From NCBI RefSeq assembly GCF_900104355.1, contig NZ_FNIY01000010.1, positions 62,001-126,000 of the forward strand: 64,000 nt of DNA. The letters are read 5' to 3'. Each line of letters opens with the position of its first letter. The first letter of the stretch is position 1. The notes under the pieces were generated by a model. That model did no database searches and was not told the DNA's origin. It saw only the letters and a list, made by a program, of their open reading frames with translations. Below are positions 44,334 to 53,372 of this stretch, one piece after another. Source of the DNA: Phyllobacterium sp. OV277 (GTDB taxonomy: Bacteria > Pseudomonadota > Alphaproteobacteria > Rhizobiales > Rhizobiaceae). The translations under genes were made by a program, and so were the position numbers.

Positions 44334-44380
44334 GTGCCTGCCTCGCGCCCCAACCAATCAACTGATGCCAATCTAGGTGG

Positions 44381-44396
44381 TCAATCTTGCGTGAGA
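44381..44396 (-). promoter_or_regulatory. Shared flagellar promoter motif, flgB copy
   Basis: TCTCACGCAAGATTGA on the minus strand, 47 bases upstream of the flgB start. CCAC and CTAGATT follow, the latter a possible -10. It is the most divergent of the six copies. See the motif finding. Confidence 0.5.
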
Positions 44397-44447
44397 CTTG
44401 CGGCGCGGTCGGGTTGGGAACTTCTGACCGCGCAATGAGTCATTTGC

Positions 44448-45017
44448 TCAGTTCGTGCGGCTGATCACTTCACCGTCGGATGTCTTGATCTGCCACGAAC
44501 CTGATGACGTGCCCCGTTCAATGGCTACAAGCGTGCTTCCATCCGGCAGAGGCGATCCTTTTTCAACAAACCAGTACCCGGTATTGTCTTCGATCATCAC
44601 CAGACCGCCCACCACTTCGCGCACCAGAAACACCGGTTTATCGGGAAAAGGTTGTTTGCTGGCAGCGTTGATCCCGGCAAGCCGGTCGCCTGTCAAAGCG
44701 GATGTGGTTGCGGTGATCATCGGATCAAGCGCACCATCTCTTGTCTTGGACAGCGAAGCCTCGGTGCCATTGTTCTTGCGCACGACCTTCTGGTTGGTCC
44801 GGTCGAGCGGATCGCGCACGGTTTTGCCGGTTGGTTCAGGCTTCGGCCGCGCTTCCAGAATATCGTAATACATGACAAACGGCAGGATGGCGCAGATGGT
44901 GGCAAGGACAAAGCCCGCACCCTTGATATAGCCATCAAAGCGCTTGTCGCGCTGGCGTGGCTGCACTTCTGCCGCGTCATTTGCCGGCGATGCGTCTATG
45001 GGTTTTTGTTTTGTCAT
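44448..45017 (-). CDS. Single-pass membrane protein downstream of fliI
   Basis: A 189-residue protein of unknown function. A charged cytoplasmic start (about 1-31) precedes one membrane segment (about 33-52); the rest is periplasmic. A linker rich in Pro, Lys and Thr leads to a small domain of beta character (KPVFLVREVVGGLVMIEDNT, GYWFVEKGSPLPDGSTLVAI). It overlaps fliI by 4 bases, so it is a flagellar operon member; an orthologue in this place is typical of rhizobial clusters. A basal body or export accessory role is inferred. It ends the DUF1217-flgF-fliI unit. Confidence 0.65.
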   Translation of the reverse strand: MTKQKPIDASPANDAAEVQPRQRDKRFDGYIKGAGFVLATICAILPFVMYYDILEARPKPEPTGKTVRDPLDRTNQKVVRKNNGTEASLSKTRDGALDPMITATTSALTGDRLAGINAASKQPFPDKPVFLVREVVGGLVMIEDNTGYWFVEKGSPLPDGSTLVAIERGTSSGSWQIKTSDGEVISRTN

Positions 45018-46390
45018 GCCCCCTCCTTTGGCCGAAGCGCTGCGGCGAGATCGCTATAGGGATCCATCGAAAGCGGCGTGGCCGGTGTCTGCTGCATAGC
45101 GTCGTAAATGCGTGGAACCAGATTGACGGCCTGATCGAGCAAAGGATCGCTTCCCGCCTGATAGGCACCGATCATGCGCAAATCACGGGTTTCCTCGAAA
45201 CGGGCGATCAGTCCGCGCATACTGGCGACAAGCTTCCCCTGTTCGGGCGACCAATTGTGCTGGGCCAAACGCGAAATGGAGCCGAGAATGTCCATGGCCG
45301 GGAAACGGCCCTGTGCAGCAATGGAGCGGTCAAGCACAATATGCCCGTCCAGCGTGCCGCGAATGGCATCGGACACCGGATCATTGTGATCATCGCCATC
45401 AACAAGAACCGCATAAATACCGGTGATTGTTCCGCCATTGGATGATCCGGGGCCTGCACGCTCGAGCAGGCGCGGCAACTGGCTGAATACACTGGGTGGA
45501 TAGCCGCGCGAAACCGGCGGTTCACCCGCTGCAATGGCGATTTCGCGCGCCGCATGGGCAAAGCGGGTGATGGAATCAACGATGAGAAGAACATTGTCAC
45601 CGCGATCGCGGAAATATTCGGCAATCGCTGTTGCTGTGTTGGGTGCGAGCCGCCGCATCATCGGGCTTTCATCGCCTGTCGATACAACAGTAATGGTCTT
45701 GCCAAGCTTGCCAGCCATCGTGTCTTCAAGCATGTCACGCACTTCGCGGCCGCGCTCTCCGGTCAAAGCCAGCACAACGGTGTCAAAATCCGTCGCCTTG
45801 GTCATCATGGCAAGCAGCGTGGATTTACCAACGCCCGATCCCGCAAAGACGCCCATGCGCTGGCCAAAACACATGGGCGCAAACACATCAACGACGTTCA
45901 CACCAGTGCGCAGACCTGTTTCCACACGGCTGCGGTTCATCGCAAGCGGCGCCGCGCAATCGACGGGCTTGGGATCATCGCCTGATGTCAGCAATCCCTT
46001 ATCGTCAAGTGGAAGGCCAAGCGCGTTGATGACCCTGCCCTTCCAATCGGGCGCGGGGGCAATACGGAACGGTCCCTCGGGAAAAACCGGTGTTCCAAGC
46101 GACGGCATGATCCGGTCATCGAAAGGTTTGACGAGGACCTGCGTCTGTCCGATCCGCACCACCTCTGCGGGGTACAATTGATTATCGCTGCGGATAGTGA
46201 CCATGTCCCCCAGCTGGGCGCGTTCGGAAATACCGCGCACACCGATGGCCGAACGTGAGACCTCATTGACATAGCCGCCAATGGCAACGGGAGCCGGAGA
46301 TGTGGTGACCTGCGAAACAAGCCGGGCCAGCGCCTCGAGACTTCCCGTCCCGCTGCTCATTGTTGGTAAGGCTGTTTCAAGGTCCTGCAT
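45014..46390 (-). CDS. fliI: Flagellar export ATPase FliI
   Basis: A 458-residue cytoplasmic ATPase related to F1-beta. Walker A is AGSGVGKST, with the DELSD-like Walker B NVLLIVDSITRFAHA. GERGREVRDMLED and GYPPSVFSQLPRLLERAG are family motifs. It supports substrate entry to the export gate with FliH and FliJ. It lies 22 bases after flgF. The start MQDLETALP gives a length close to the norm; a second Met at position 11 is possible. Confidence 0.95.
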   Translation of the reverse strand: MQDLETALPTMSSGTGSLEALARLVSQVTTSPAPVAIGGYVNEVSRSAIGVRGISERAQLGDMVTIRSDNQLYPAEVVRIGQTQVLVKPFDDRIMPSLGTPVFPEGPFRIAPAPDWKGRVINALGLPLDDKGLLTSGDDPKPVDCAAPLAMNRSRVETGLRTGVNVVDVFAPMCFGQRMGVFAGSGVGKSTLLAMMTKATDFDTVVLALTGERGREVRDMLEDTMAGKLGKTITVVSTGDESPMMRRLAPNTATAIAEYFRDRGDNVLLIVDSITRFAHAAREIAIAAGEPPVSRGYPPSVFSQLPRLLERAGPGSSNGGTITGIYAVLVDGDDHNDPVSDAIRGTLDGHIVLDRSIAAQGRFPAMDILGSISRLAQHNWSPEQGKLVASMRGLIARFEETRDLRMIGAYQAGSDPLLDQAVNLVPRIYDAMQQTPATPLSMDPYSDLAAALRPKEGA

Positions 46391-46412
46391 GCTTATCCGG
46401 CCCGCTCAGGCA

Positions 46413-47135
46413 TCAGCTTTTCGATCCGAGCGTCTTGATGGCCTCGGAGAATGTGCCCTCATTGCCACGCAGCAACGCATCCACCCGCTCGAAGGCGCGG
46501 GTGACGCTCATCAGCCGGGTCATTTCGCCAATTGCATCGACGTTCGACCCCTCAATGGCGCCCTGAATGACACCCGCATGTGGATTGTCGAGCACCGGCT
46601 GTGCCGCAACACTTGGAATAACTGCGGAATTGTCAAAATAGGTCAATTTGGCATTGGGGTTGATGGTGAACAGGCCGATCGAACCGAGTTGGCGCTTGTT
46701 CTGATAGACTGCGCCGTCAGCGGAAATCTCCGGCGGACCGCCATTCGGATCAATCACCAGCGGCTGCCCGCCCGCATCAAGAATGGGATAGCCCTTGACG
46801 GACAGAAGCTCGCCTGTCGTCGACATCTGCATACGCCCGTCACGGGTATAGACCTGTCCGGCCGGTGTTTGCATGGAGAACCAGACATCACCCTTTGCCG
46901 CCATATCAAGCGGATTGCCGGTCTGGGTTATCGGGCCAGCTTCAGTCTTGATGTAACTCTGGCCAGCAGAAACGAAGCTTGAATCCTCCGCAGCCTTCGA
47001 GACCATCGTTTCAAACTTCATGCCCGTGGCGCGAAAACCCGGTGTCGACATGTTGGCAACATTATGCGCCAGCGCATCAAGGCGGCGTTCCAGCGATATC
47101 TGCGACGACAGGCCGACATAGATCGAGTTTTCCAT
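46413..47135 (-). CDS. flgF: Flagellar rod protein FlgF
   Basis: A 240-residue proximal rod protein. N-terminal YVGLSSQISLERRLDALAHNVANMSTPGFRATG and C-terminal GSNVDAIGEMTRLMSVTRAFERVDAL are typical. Its ATG shares one base with the stop of the DUF1217 gene. Confidence 0.93.
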   Translation of the reverse strand: MENSIYVGLSSQISLERRLDALAHNVANMSTPGFRATGMKFETMVSKAAEDSSFVSAGQSYIKTEAGPITQTGNPLDMAAKGDVWFSMQTPAGQVYTRDGRMQMSTTGELLSVKGYPILDAGGQPLVIDPNGGPPEISADGAVYQNKRQLGSIGLFTINPNAKLTYFDNSAVIPSVAAQPVLDNPHAGVIQGAIEGSNVDAIGEMTRLMSVTRAFERVDALLRGNEGTFSEAIKTLGSKS

Positions 47136-47914
47136 CAGCGACCGCCAAGCTTGAACGATTGCAGGGTTGTCAGAATGCTCTGCGAGATGCCGACCGTCAT
47201 ATCACCTCCAATAAGCATGGACGGGATACTGGTTGCCGTCGAAGGATTGTTCATTTCATACATGGCAGTAAAACGGGTGAGGAATTTCTCAAGTTTCGCC
47301 GGGTCTTTGAGCGATTTCAGATCAAGCTTGTCCTCAACCATCTTGGCCTGCCGGTCGATGTCCATATTGGATGTTTGCGCCGGGATGGAGAACGTTGTCT
47401 GGAAAACCTTCAGCAGCGCCTTATCGCCGAGGATTTCATAAGCATTGGTAATCGTTGGAGCTTTCCGCGCAAAATACAGTGCAAGCCGCACGCCTTCATT
47501 GTCCTGACCCGCTTCCTTCTCCAAAGTCTGACGCGCATATTTGTCCGTAACAGGCTTGAGCACAGCGGGTTGGCTCGTTGCCTTGTCACCAAGCTTGGCG
47601 AAATCAAAGGTCGTCGCAAACTCGAGATAGCGTTTGTCGGTCAGCTTGCTGGCAAAGCTGTCCTTGCCTGTACCCTCAGTCAGAACTTTGCGAATAAAAG
47701 CCTTGGCGAAATTCATGTCCTCAAGGCCCATGGCTTTCATGGCATATTTATACAGACGATCATCCTTCATGAAATCGTCGATGGTTTTCACCTTGCCGAT
47801 GTTCTTCAGATAATAATCCGTATCACGCTGAACCGCAGGCTCCTTGGCCACGCGCGTCAGCGAACGCGTCAAATCTGACGAGATCAATTTGTAGCTGGTC
47901 ATGGTATTGATCAT
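47135..47914 (-). CDS. DUF1217 flagellar-associated protein
   Basis: A 259-residue protein with the DUF1217 pattern: YKLISSDLTRSLTRVAKEPAVQRDTDYY, then FMKDDRLYKYAMKAMGLEDM and ARQTLEKEAGQDNEGVRLALYF. DUF1217 genes sit next to flgF or fliI in Rhizobiales; some have a role in motility, but the molecular function is not known to me. It heads this minus-strand unit. It is divergent from motA. Confidence 0.8.
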   Translation of the reverse strand: MINTMTSYKLISSDLTRSLTRVAKEPAVQRDTDYYLKNIGKVKTIDDFMKDDRLYKYAMKAMGLEDMNFAKAFIRKVLTEGTGKDSFASKLTDKRYLEFATTFDFAKLGDKATSQPAVLKPVTDKYARQTLEKEAGQDNEGVRLALYFARKAPTITNAYEILGDKALLKVFQTTFSIPAQTSNMDIDRQAKMVEDKLDLKSLKDPAKLEKFLTRFTAMYEMNNPSTATSIPSMLIGGDMTVGISQSILTTLQSFKLGGR

Positions 47915-47955
47915 TGCACCGGCACTCCCAAAGCTTCTCCCTTATCTGTGCCAAA

Positions 47956-47971
47956 TCAAGCTTGCCTGAAG
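47956..47971 (-). promoter_or_regulatory. Shared flagellar promoter motif, DUF1217-flgF copy
   Basis: CTTCAGGCAAGCTTGA on the minus strand, 41 bases upstream of the DUF1217 start. See the motif finding. Confidence 0.5.
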
Positions 47972-47995
47972 CTGTCCGCCTGTTTCTGATCAATC

Positions 47996-48024
47996 GTGAA
48001 CCTGTCACCGCCTGCAAGGTTCAC
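47996..48024. promoter_or_regulatory. Inverted repeat between motA and the DUF1217 operon
   Basis: GTGAACC (47996-48002) and GGTTCAC (48018-48024) are perfect 7-bp arms with a 15-bp spacer. The right arm is the beginning of the motA copy of the flagellar motif; the left arm reads GGTTCACG on the other strand. The pair could bind a dimeric regulator for both divergent operons. Confidence 0.5.
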
Positions 48025-48034
48025 GCAAGCCGGA
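48019..48034 (+). promoter_or_regulatory. Shared flagellar promoter motif, motA copy
   Basis: GTTCACGCAAGCCGGA, 43 bases before the TTG start of motA. The first 12 bases equal those of the flgE copy. CTTG and ATAGTGCT follow. See the motif finding. Confidence 0.6.
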
Positions 48035-48077
48035 CTTGATAGTGCTCCATTGCTGGCAATATTTGCAGGAGAGTGCT

Positions 48078-48950
48078 TTGGGTATCCTTGTTGGACTTGT
48101 AGTAACGATGGGGTGTCTCCTTGGCGGCTTCATTGCCATGGGCGGGCACGTCAGCGTCCTCATGCAGCCATGGGAATTCGTCATTATCGGCGGTTCCGCA
48201 CTCGGTACTTTCCTCGTTGCCAATCCGTTTTCAGCGGTCAAGGACACGGGCCGCGCCTGTATGGAAGCCTTCACCAACAAGGTGCCGAAACAACGCGATT
48301 ATCTCGATGTACTTGGCGTTCTCTATGCACTGATGCGCGAATTACGCGCGAAATCGCGCAATGAGGTGGAAGTCCACATCGACAATCCCAATGAATCATT
48401 GATCTTTCAGGCCTTTCCAAGCGTCCTCAAAAACCACGACCTTACCCAGTTCATTTGCGATTACTGCCGCCTGATCATCATCGGCAATGCGCGCTCGCAT
48501 GAGATCGAAGCGCTGATGGACGAAGAAATCCACACGATTTCCCGTGACAAGCTCAAGCCCTATCACGCGATGGTCAGTATTTCCGAAGCGCTCCCTGCCC
48601 TTGGCATCGTTGCGGCTGTGCTCGGTGTGATCAAGGCCATGGGCGCGCTGAATGAATCCCCGGAGGTGCTGGGCCATCTGATTGGCGCTGCATTGGTTGG
48701 CACCTTTGCCGGTATCTTTCTTTCCTATGGCGTGGTCGGGCCGATTGCCACCAAAATCAAGACAACGCGCGAAAAGCAGAACCGCCTCTATATGATCGTC
48801 AAACAGACGCTGCTCGCCTATATGAATGGCGCATTGCCGCAGATCGCACTTGAATATGGCCGCAAGACAATTTCGGCCTATGATCGCCCATCCATCGATG
48901 TGGTCGAGCAGGAAACGATCTCCACCGTCCCGCTACAGCAAGCGGCATAG
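48078..48950 (+). CDS. motA: Flagellar stator protein MotA
   Basis: A 290-residue proton-channel subunit with four membrane helices. The start is TTG at 48078: AGGAGA lies 8 bases upstream and the product begins [20 protein letters not shown], matching the family; the upstream ATG at 48036 has no such site. Conserved features are [33 protein letters not shown] and [20 protein letters not shown] with the two Pro residues of the torque loop nearby. MotB is encoded at 33466-34725 in another operon. It heads motA-fliM-(orf)-fliN-fliG-flhB-(orf). Confidence 0.95.
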   Translation: MGILVGLVVTMGCLLGGFIAMGGHVSVLMQPWEFVIIGGSALGTFLVANPFSAVKDTGRACMEAFTNKVPKQRDYLDVLGVLYALMRELRAKSRNEVEVHIDNPNESLIFQAFPSVLKNHDLTQFICDYCRLIIIGNARSHEIEALMDEEIHTISRDKLKPYHAMVSISEALPALGIVAAVLGVIKAMGALNESPEVLGHLIGAALVGTFAGIFLSYGVVGPIATKIKTTREKQNRLYMIVKQTLLAYMNGALPQIALEYGRKTISAYDRPSIDVVEQETISTVPLQQAA

Positions 48951-48958
48951 GCTGAATA

Positions 48959-49894
48959 ATGGACGTCGAAGCAGAACAGAAAAGACCTGATGTGCTGGCA
49001 GAAAGCATCCTGCGGGCTGCGGGCATGTCGGTTGACGATCTTAAATCGCTCGAAACTGTCTTTCGCGATCTCGCGACGACTTTTGCCGGCAAAATAGCCA
49101 GCCAGACCGATGTGGCCATTTCGGCTGAGTTCGTGCGCATGGAGTCCATTGAGAAGGATGCCATATCAAGCACATTGCTGCGCTCCGGCCTGATTGGAAC
49201 CGTGCAGGTTGTCAAATGGGGATCAAGATTGCTGCTGGCAGCAGATCGCGCTTTCGTCGATTGTGGCATCGATGCACTGTTCGGCTCCGGCGCGAGCCAG
49301 GATAACCCGCCGCACCGGCCAATGACATCTGTTGATCTTGGTGTGGCCCGGCAAATCTTCTCCGATGTAACCTCATCGCTGGATCACATGTTCTCAAGCG
49401 GCGGTGAAGCGCTGTTCCAGATCGCTGAGTTGACGGAAGCTGCGCATTTTTCCACGGCAACCGTCAACGATACGCGCATGATCTGCTGCACCATGCTGCT
49501 CAAGGTGGGCGGTCATAGCGGCCAGATCATCATCATGATGCCGCGTTCAAGCTTCCGCCCCATGCAGGATGCGATTGCGCGGATGCTACAACAACCGGCA
49601 CACCATTCCGACCCCACATGGGCGAAGAAGCTGCGCCTTGAAGTCAGCCGGGCACATATTGACATCGAGGCCTTTATTCAGCAGGGCTCAATGACGCTAG
49701 AGCAGATTGCTCTGTTGAAACCCGGCCAGATCCTGCAACTGCCGAAAGACGCGATCAATCAGGTGCGTCTGCGCAGTGGCAAACAGGCGCTGTACAAATG
49801 CCGTCTCGGCAAAACCGGCACTGCGTTCACGGTGCGTATTACCGATCCGATCAATGAAGAAGAGGACCTGCTCGATGAGCTTGCTGCTGGCTAA
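48959..49894 (+). CDS. fliM: Flagellar switch protein FliM
   Basis: A 311-residue C-ring protein. The usual N-terminal CheY-binding peptide (LSQxEIDALL) is not evident; the start is DVLAESILRAAGMSVDDLKSLE. The CheC-like middle domain and a C-terminal SpoA domain (ARAHIDIEAFIQQGSMTLEQIALLKPGQILQLPKD, RSGKQALYKCRLGKTGTAFTVRI) are present. Rhizobial FliM is known to diverge in this manner. It starts 8 bases after motA and overlaps the next gene by 20 bases. Confidence 0.88.
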   Translation: MDVEAEQKRPDVLAESILRAAGMSVDDLKSLETVFRDLATTFAGKIASQTDVAISAEFVRMESIEKDAISSTLLRSGLIGTVQVVKWGSRLLLAADRAFVDCGIDALFGSGASQDNPPHRPMTSVDLGVARQIFSDVTSSLDHMFSSGGEALFQIAELTEAAHFSTATVNDTRMICCTMLLKVGGHSGQIIIMMPRSSFRPMQDAIARMLQQPAHHSDPTWAKKLRLEVSRAHIDIEAFIQQGSMTLEQIALLKPGQILQLPKDAINQVRLRSGKQALYKCRLGKTGTAFTVRITDPINEEEDLLDELAAG

Positions 49895-50357
49895 TCTCAT
49901 TTCTGCTGCCCTGATAGCAACGGGGCTCGCGGTTTTCTTCGTGGCTTTGCGCAAGGCCAACCGTTTGACGGCGATGAGCCACGCCATGGCGCAGCAGGTG
50001 GCGGGCTCAGCCAGGAGCCTCGAGCAGGCGCTGCTCTTCCTGCAGAATGAGCGCGAAACATGCCGTGACGAAAGCGTTCGTCTTGAAGCCAAGCTCAAGG
50101 ATTCCGATCGTGCCCGTTCGGAGATGACCCGCGCCATTCATCTGGTCGAGCGGGTCAAGAACGACTTCAAGAACAATGTGCATCCTTTTCCAACCGTTGA
50201 TGCCATCCAGCGGACAGCTACGCCTGCATTTGTTGCGCAGCCAGCACCAACGGCTCCCGTCGAAGCGCGCAGCACACCGGCCGCACCAGCTAAAACTCTG
50301 CCTGTCTTCGTCAATCGCATTGTTCGCAGTGCTGATGTGGCAAATGCCGTCCTTTAA
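49875..50357 (+). CDS. Single-pass membrane coiled-coil protein between fliM and fliN
   Basis: A 160-residue protein of unknown function. A membrane segment (about 3-25) is followed by a charged helix that could form a coiled coil (ARSLEQALLFLQNERETCRDES, LEAKLKDSDRARSEMTRAIHL) and a Pro/Ala-rich tail. The ATG at 49875 lies inside fliM; the longer frame back to 49776 is out of keeping with that gene. Position between two C-ring genes suggests a motor or export accessory. Rhizobial clusters carry an unnamed gene here. Confidence 0.65.
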   Translation: MSLLLANLISAALIATGLAVFFVALRKANRLTAMSHAMAQQVAGSARSLEQALLFLQNERETCRDESVRLEAKLKDSDRARSEMTRAIHLVERVKNDFKNNVHPFPTVDAIQRTATPAFVAQPAPTAPVEARSTPAAPAKTLPVFVNRIVRSADVANAVL

Positions 50358-50380
50358 CCCCGTTTGAACCGGATTCACCC

Positions 50381-50734
50381 ATGACCATTTCCGACAAGAA
50401 TTCCATTGAAGACGAGCTTAACGAGGCAATTGAAGATCTCAAGCGCGATGAACCGCAGCCGAACCGCAAGCCTGCGGGATCAAAGCCCAATATTGATCTC
50501 ATCATGGGCATTCCCGTCGATGTGCAGGTTGTTCTCGGCAGCACGTCCATGCCTGTGGCCAATCTGATGAAGCTTGGTCGCGGCGCTGTCGTGACGCTCG
50601 ACAAGCAGATCGGCGATCCAGTTGATATCGTGGTCAATGGCCGGGTGATTGCCCGCGGTGAAGTGATTGTGCTTGAAGATGACTCGTCACGCTTCGGTGT
50701 CAGCCTGACCGAAGTGATCGGCAGCGGCAGCTAA
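50381..50734 (+). CDS. fliN: Flagellar switch protein FliN
   Basis: A 117-residue C-ring protein. The SpoA domain fills the second half: IPVDVQVVLGSTSMPVANLMKLGRGAVVTLDKQIGDPVDI and VNGRVIARGEVIVLEDDSSRFGVSLTEV, the standard FliN pattern. The N-terminal part is charged (DELNEAIEDLKRDEP). It lies 23 bases after the previous gene, 50 bases before fliG. Confidence 0.95.
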   Translation: MTISDKNSIEDELNEAIEDLKRDEPQPNRKPAGSKPNIDLIMGIPVDVQVVLGSTSMPVANLMKLGRGAVVTLDKQIGDPVDIVVNGRVIARGEVIVLEDDSSRFGVSLTEVIGSGS

Positions 50735-50784
50735 AACCCCAAACTTTCGCCTTCCCTTTTAAAGCATGAGAGAAGCCAGACCGC

Positions 50785-51813
50785 ATGAGCGATCAAGATA
50801 CACCACAGAGCGAAAGCGCCATTCAGGACCTCTCCGGCCCGGAAAAGGTTGCAGCATTGCTTGTGGCAATCGGGCGGCCTTCCGCATCGCGGCTTCTCAA
50901 ACATTTCAATGCGGATGATCTGCGCTCGCTTGCCGGTCATGCACGCAAGCTCGAGCCGATTACACCGGGTGATTTTGAAGAACTGGTCAAGGAATTCGAA
51001 AACGCCTTTGCCGATGGTGCCCCCGTCTCCGAAGCCGGAATGCGCTTCGAAGGATTGTTGCGCGAGACGCTTTCAGCCGAAGAGGCGAGCGCGGTCATCG
51101 AAAACCGCCGTCCGGAGTTGCTGACACAGGAATCCGTTTGGGACATTCTACCCCGCATTTCACTCGATGTCCTGCAGACTTACCTGTCGACGCAGCACCC
51201 GCAGGTCACCGCCTATGTGATTTCACGGCTTCCCTCCGACATTGCCGCACGGCTGCTGATCAGTTTTGGCCCGCAGGAGCGCGGGGCGATCATCCAGCGT
51301 ACCCTGCATATCCGTAAGGTTGGCCCGTCGACGATTGCCATGCTCGAAGCTGTCCTGCAGCGCGAAATCACCGGCAAGGACAATGCGGGCTCGGAAAAGA
51401 GCCATCACGGCACCATTGCCAATATCATCAACCAGCTCGAAAAGTCAGAGATCGACGAATTGCTGGCGGGCCTCACCGAACTTGGTGCCGAAGACCTTGC
51501 CAAGATCAAGGCCAAGCTCTTTACGTTCGAAGATATCGTCCGCATCTCGCAGCGCGCGCGGCTCATCCTGTTTGATGAAATCCAGACGGATGTCGTCACC
51601 TCCGCATTGCATGGCTGTGAGCCGCGTCTGCAGGAACTCATACTCCAATCGCTGTCGACGCGTGGTCGCCGCATGGTTGAGACTGAATTGTCCAGCCAGA
51701 CGAATATCAATGCCAATACCGTCACCGAAGCGCGCCGCTCCATTGCCCGCACGGCAATCGCCCTTGCCGAACGCGGCGATATCAAGCTTGAACCGCAAGA
51801 ATCCGAAACATGA
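50785..51813 (+). CDS. fliG: Flagellar motor switch protein FliG
   Basis: A 342-residue C-ring protein that binds FliF, FliM and the stator. N-terminal GPEKVAALLVAIGRPSASRLLKHF, middle YLSTQHPQVTAYVISRLPSD, where the common EHPQ motif is QHPQ, and C-terminal FTFEDIVRISQRARLILFDE with charged residues for torque. It lies 50 bases after fliN and 20 before flhB. Confidence 0.95.
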   Translation: MSDQDTPQSESAIQDLSGPEKVAALLVAIGRPSASRLLKHFNADDLRSLAGHARKLEPITPGDFEELVKEFENAFADGAPVSEAGMRFEGLLRETLSAEEASAVIENRRPELLTQESVWDILPRISLDVLQTYLSTQHPQVTAYVISRLPSDIAARLLISFGPQERGAIIQRTLHIRKVGPSTIAMLEAVLQREITGKDNAGSEKSHHGTIANIINQLEKSEIDELLAGLTELGAEDLAKIKAKLFTFEDIVRISQRARLILFDEIQTDVVTSALHGCEPRLQELILQSLSTRGRRMVETELSSQTNINANTVTEARRSIARTAIALAERGDIKLEPQESET

Positions 51814-51833
51814 TCCAAGGGTTCTGCTAAACC

Positions 51834-52898
51834 ATGTCAGACGATACTGACAAAGAGAGCAAAACCGAGGAAGCAACTGAGAAGAAAATCAGTGATGCGG
51901 TCGAGAAGGGTAATCTTCCCGTTTCGCGCGAGGCGCCCATCCTTGCTTCCATCGTCGCCTTCCTCGTCATCATGGTCTTCGTTGCCGTTCCAAGCGGCTC
52001 CAAACTGGTTTCATTCCTCTCGGCGCTTCTCGACAAACCGGAAGAATGGCTCCTGAACAGCGCGCAGGATGCCCGGCAATTGTTCAGCATTGTCGGCATA
52101 GCTGTTGGCGCTGCCCTGCTCCCTGTGTTCATCATCATTCCCACAGCCGGCATTCTCGCATCGGTTTTGCAGAATGCACCGCGACTGGTCTTTGACCGTA
52201 TCCAGCCGCAGTTCTCACGCGTATCGATTGTGAAAGGCTGGTCACGTATTTTCGGCGCTGCCGGGCGGGTGGAGTTCCTGAAGTCGGTGTTTAAATTCGC
52301 GGCGGCCAGCATCATCGTTTTCATGATGTTCTTTCGCAGCAGCCATTTCTTTGTCGATACCATCATCACCGAACCAAGCCAGCTGCCGGAACTTATCCGC
52401 TCCAATATCACCCACCTTCTGGCTTCTGTGACTATTGCCGTCACCGCGCTTGCAGCCTTCGATCTTGCCTGGTCGCGCATTCACTGGCGCAATGAACTGC
52501 GCATGACCAAGCAGGAAATCAAGGACGAGCACAAACAGGCCGAAGGTGATCCGCTGCTCAAAGCGCGGCTGCGGTCACTCGGTCGCGACCGGGCGCGCCA
52601 GCGTATGATTGCATCGGTTCCAACAGCCACGCTGATCGTCGCAAATCCGACACACTTCTCCATTGCTCTGCGCTACAGTCCGGCGAAAGATCCAGCCCCT
52701 ATTGTTGTCGCCAAGGGGCAGGATCTGATTGCTTTGAAGATCAGGGAGATCGCGGAAGCCAATGACATACCGGTTTTCGAGAATGTGCAACTAGCGCGTG
52801 CATTGTACAAGCAAGTACAAGTTAACAATGCAATTGCACCGGAGTTTTACAAAGCAGTGGCAGAATTGATCCAATTTGTTAATGTACGTCGTAAATAA
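51834..52898 (+). CDS. flhB: Flagellar export protein FlhB
   Basis: A 354-residue inner-membrane protein with four helices and a cytoplasmic domain with the self-cleaving NPTH motif (VANPTHFSIALRYS). SKTEEATEKKISDAVEKGNLPVSREA is the conserved N-terminus. It switches export specificity together with FliK. Length equals the norm. It lies 20 bases after fliG. Confidence 0.96.
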   Translation: MSDDTDKESKTEEATEKKISDAVEKGNLPVSREAPILASIVAFLVIMVFVAVPSGSKLVSFLSALLDKPEEWLLNSAQDARQLFSIVGIAVGAALLPVFIIIPTAGILASVLQNAPRLVFDRIQPQFSRVSIVKGWSRIFGAAGRVEFLKSVFKFAAASIIVFMMFFRSSHFFVDTIITEPSQLPELIRSNITHLLASVTIAVTALAAFDLAWSRIHWRNELRMTKQEIKDEHKQAEGDPLLKARLRSLGRDRARQRMIASVPTATLIVANPTHFSIALRYSPAKDPAPIVVAKGQDLIALKIREIAEANDIPVFENVQLARALYKQVQVNNAIAPEFYKAVAELIQFVNVRRK

Positions 52899-52927
52899 AA
52901 ATTCGTTTCCAATCGGATAAGCAGCAG

Positions 52928-53365
52928 ATGAAGAGAACGCAATATTCGGTTGCCCGGGTCGATATCATTTCAAGACATCTGACGGAGGTCATTGATGACC
53001 TTCGTCTTGTCGATGTTGCTGACTATATTGCCTTTATACGATGTGAGCTGTTCGGCAACATTGCTGATATTGTCAACTCGGCGACGGAGCTGACATTCTA
53101 TCCGGATACGCTGACGTTTGGTCTTGGCGGAGAATATGCGCTGGACTGGGATGCGCCACCGCGCGTGATGCTCGACCTTGAATTCAGCAATATGGGGGTC
53201 AATGCCTACTTCCGGCTGACGCTGTCTTCCGAAAGCGCTGATATCGACCTGCACCATGTGCGATTTGCCGAAACGGGCCATACCCCTGCACAGAATACGG
53301 CATTGCTGGCCCAAGCATTTGAAAACGCACGCCTGCCGCAGCTATCAGCCTCGGCACAGGCATAG
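52928..53365 (+). CDS. Conserved-looking hypothetical protein after flhB
   Basis: A 145-residue soluble protein that I do not recognise. It begins MKRTQYSVARVDIISRHLTEV and has a middle of alternating hydrophobic residues (ATELTFYPDTLTFGLGGEYALDWDAPPRVMLDLEF), suggesting a beta domain, with an Ala-rich tail. A start with AAGCAGCAG upstream is 29 bases after flhB, so it is probably the last gene of the motA operon. It ends 7 bases before the convergent vjbR stop. A motility role is suggested only by position. Confidence 0.6.
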   Translation: MKRTQYSVARVDIISRHLTEVIDDLRLVDVADYIAFIRCELFGNIADIVNSATELTFYPDTLTFGLGGEYALDWDAPPRVMLDLEFSNMGVNAYFRLTLSSESADIDLHHVRFAETGHTPAQNTALLAQAFENARLPQLSASAQA

Positions 53366-53372
53366 CAGTCGC

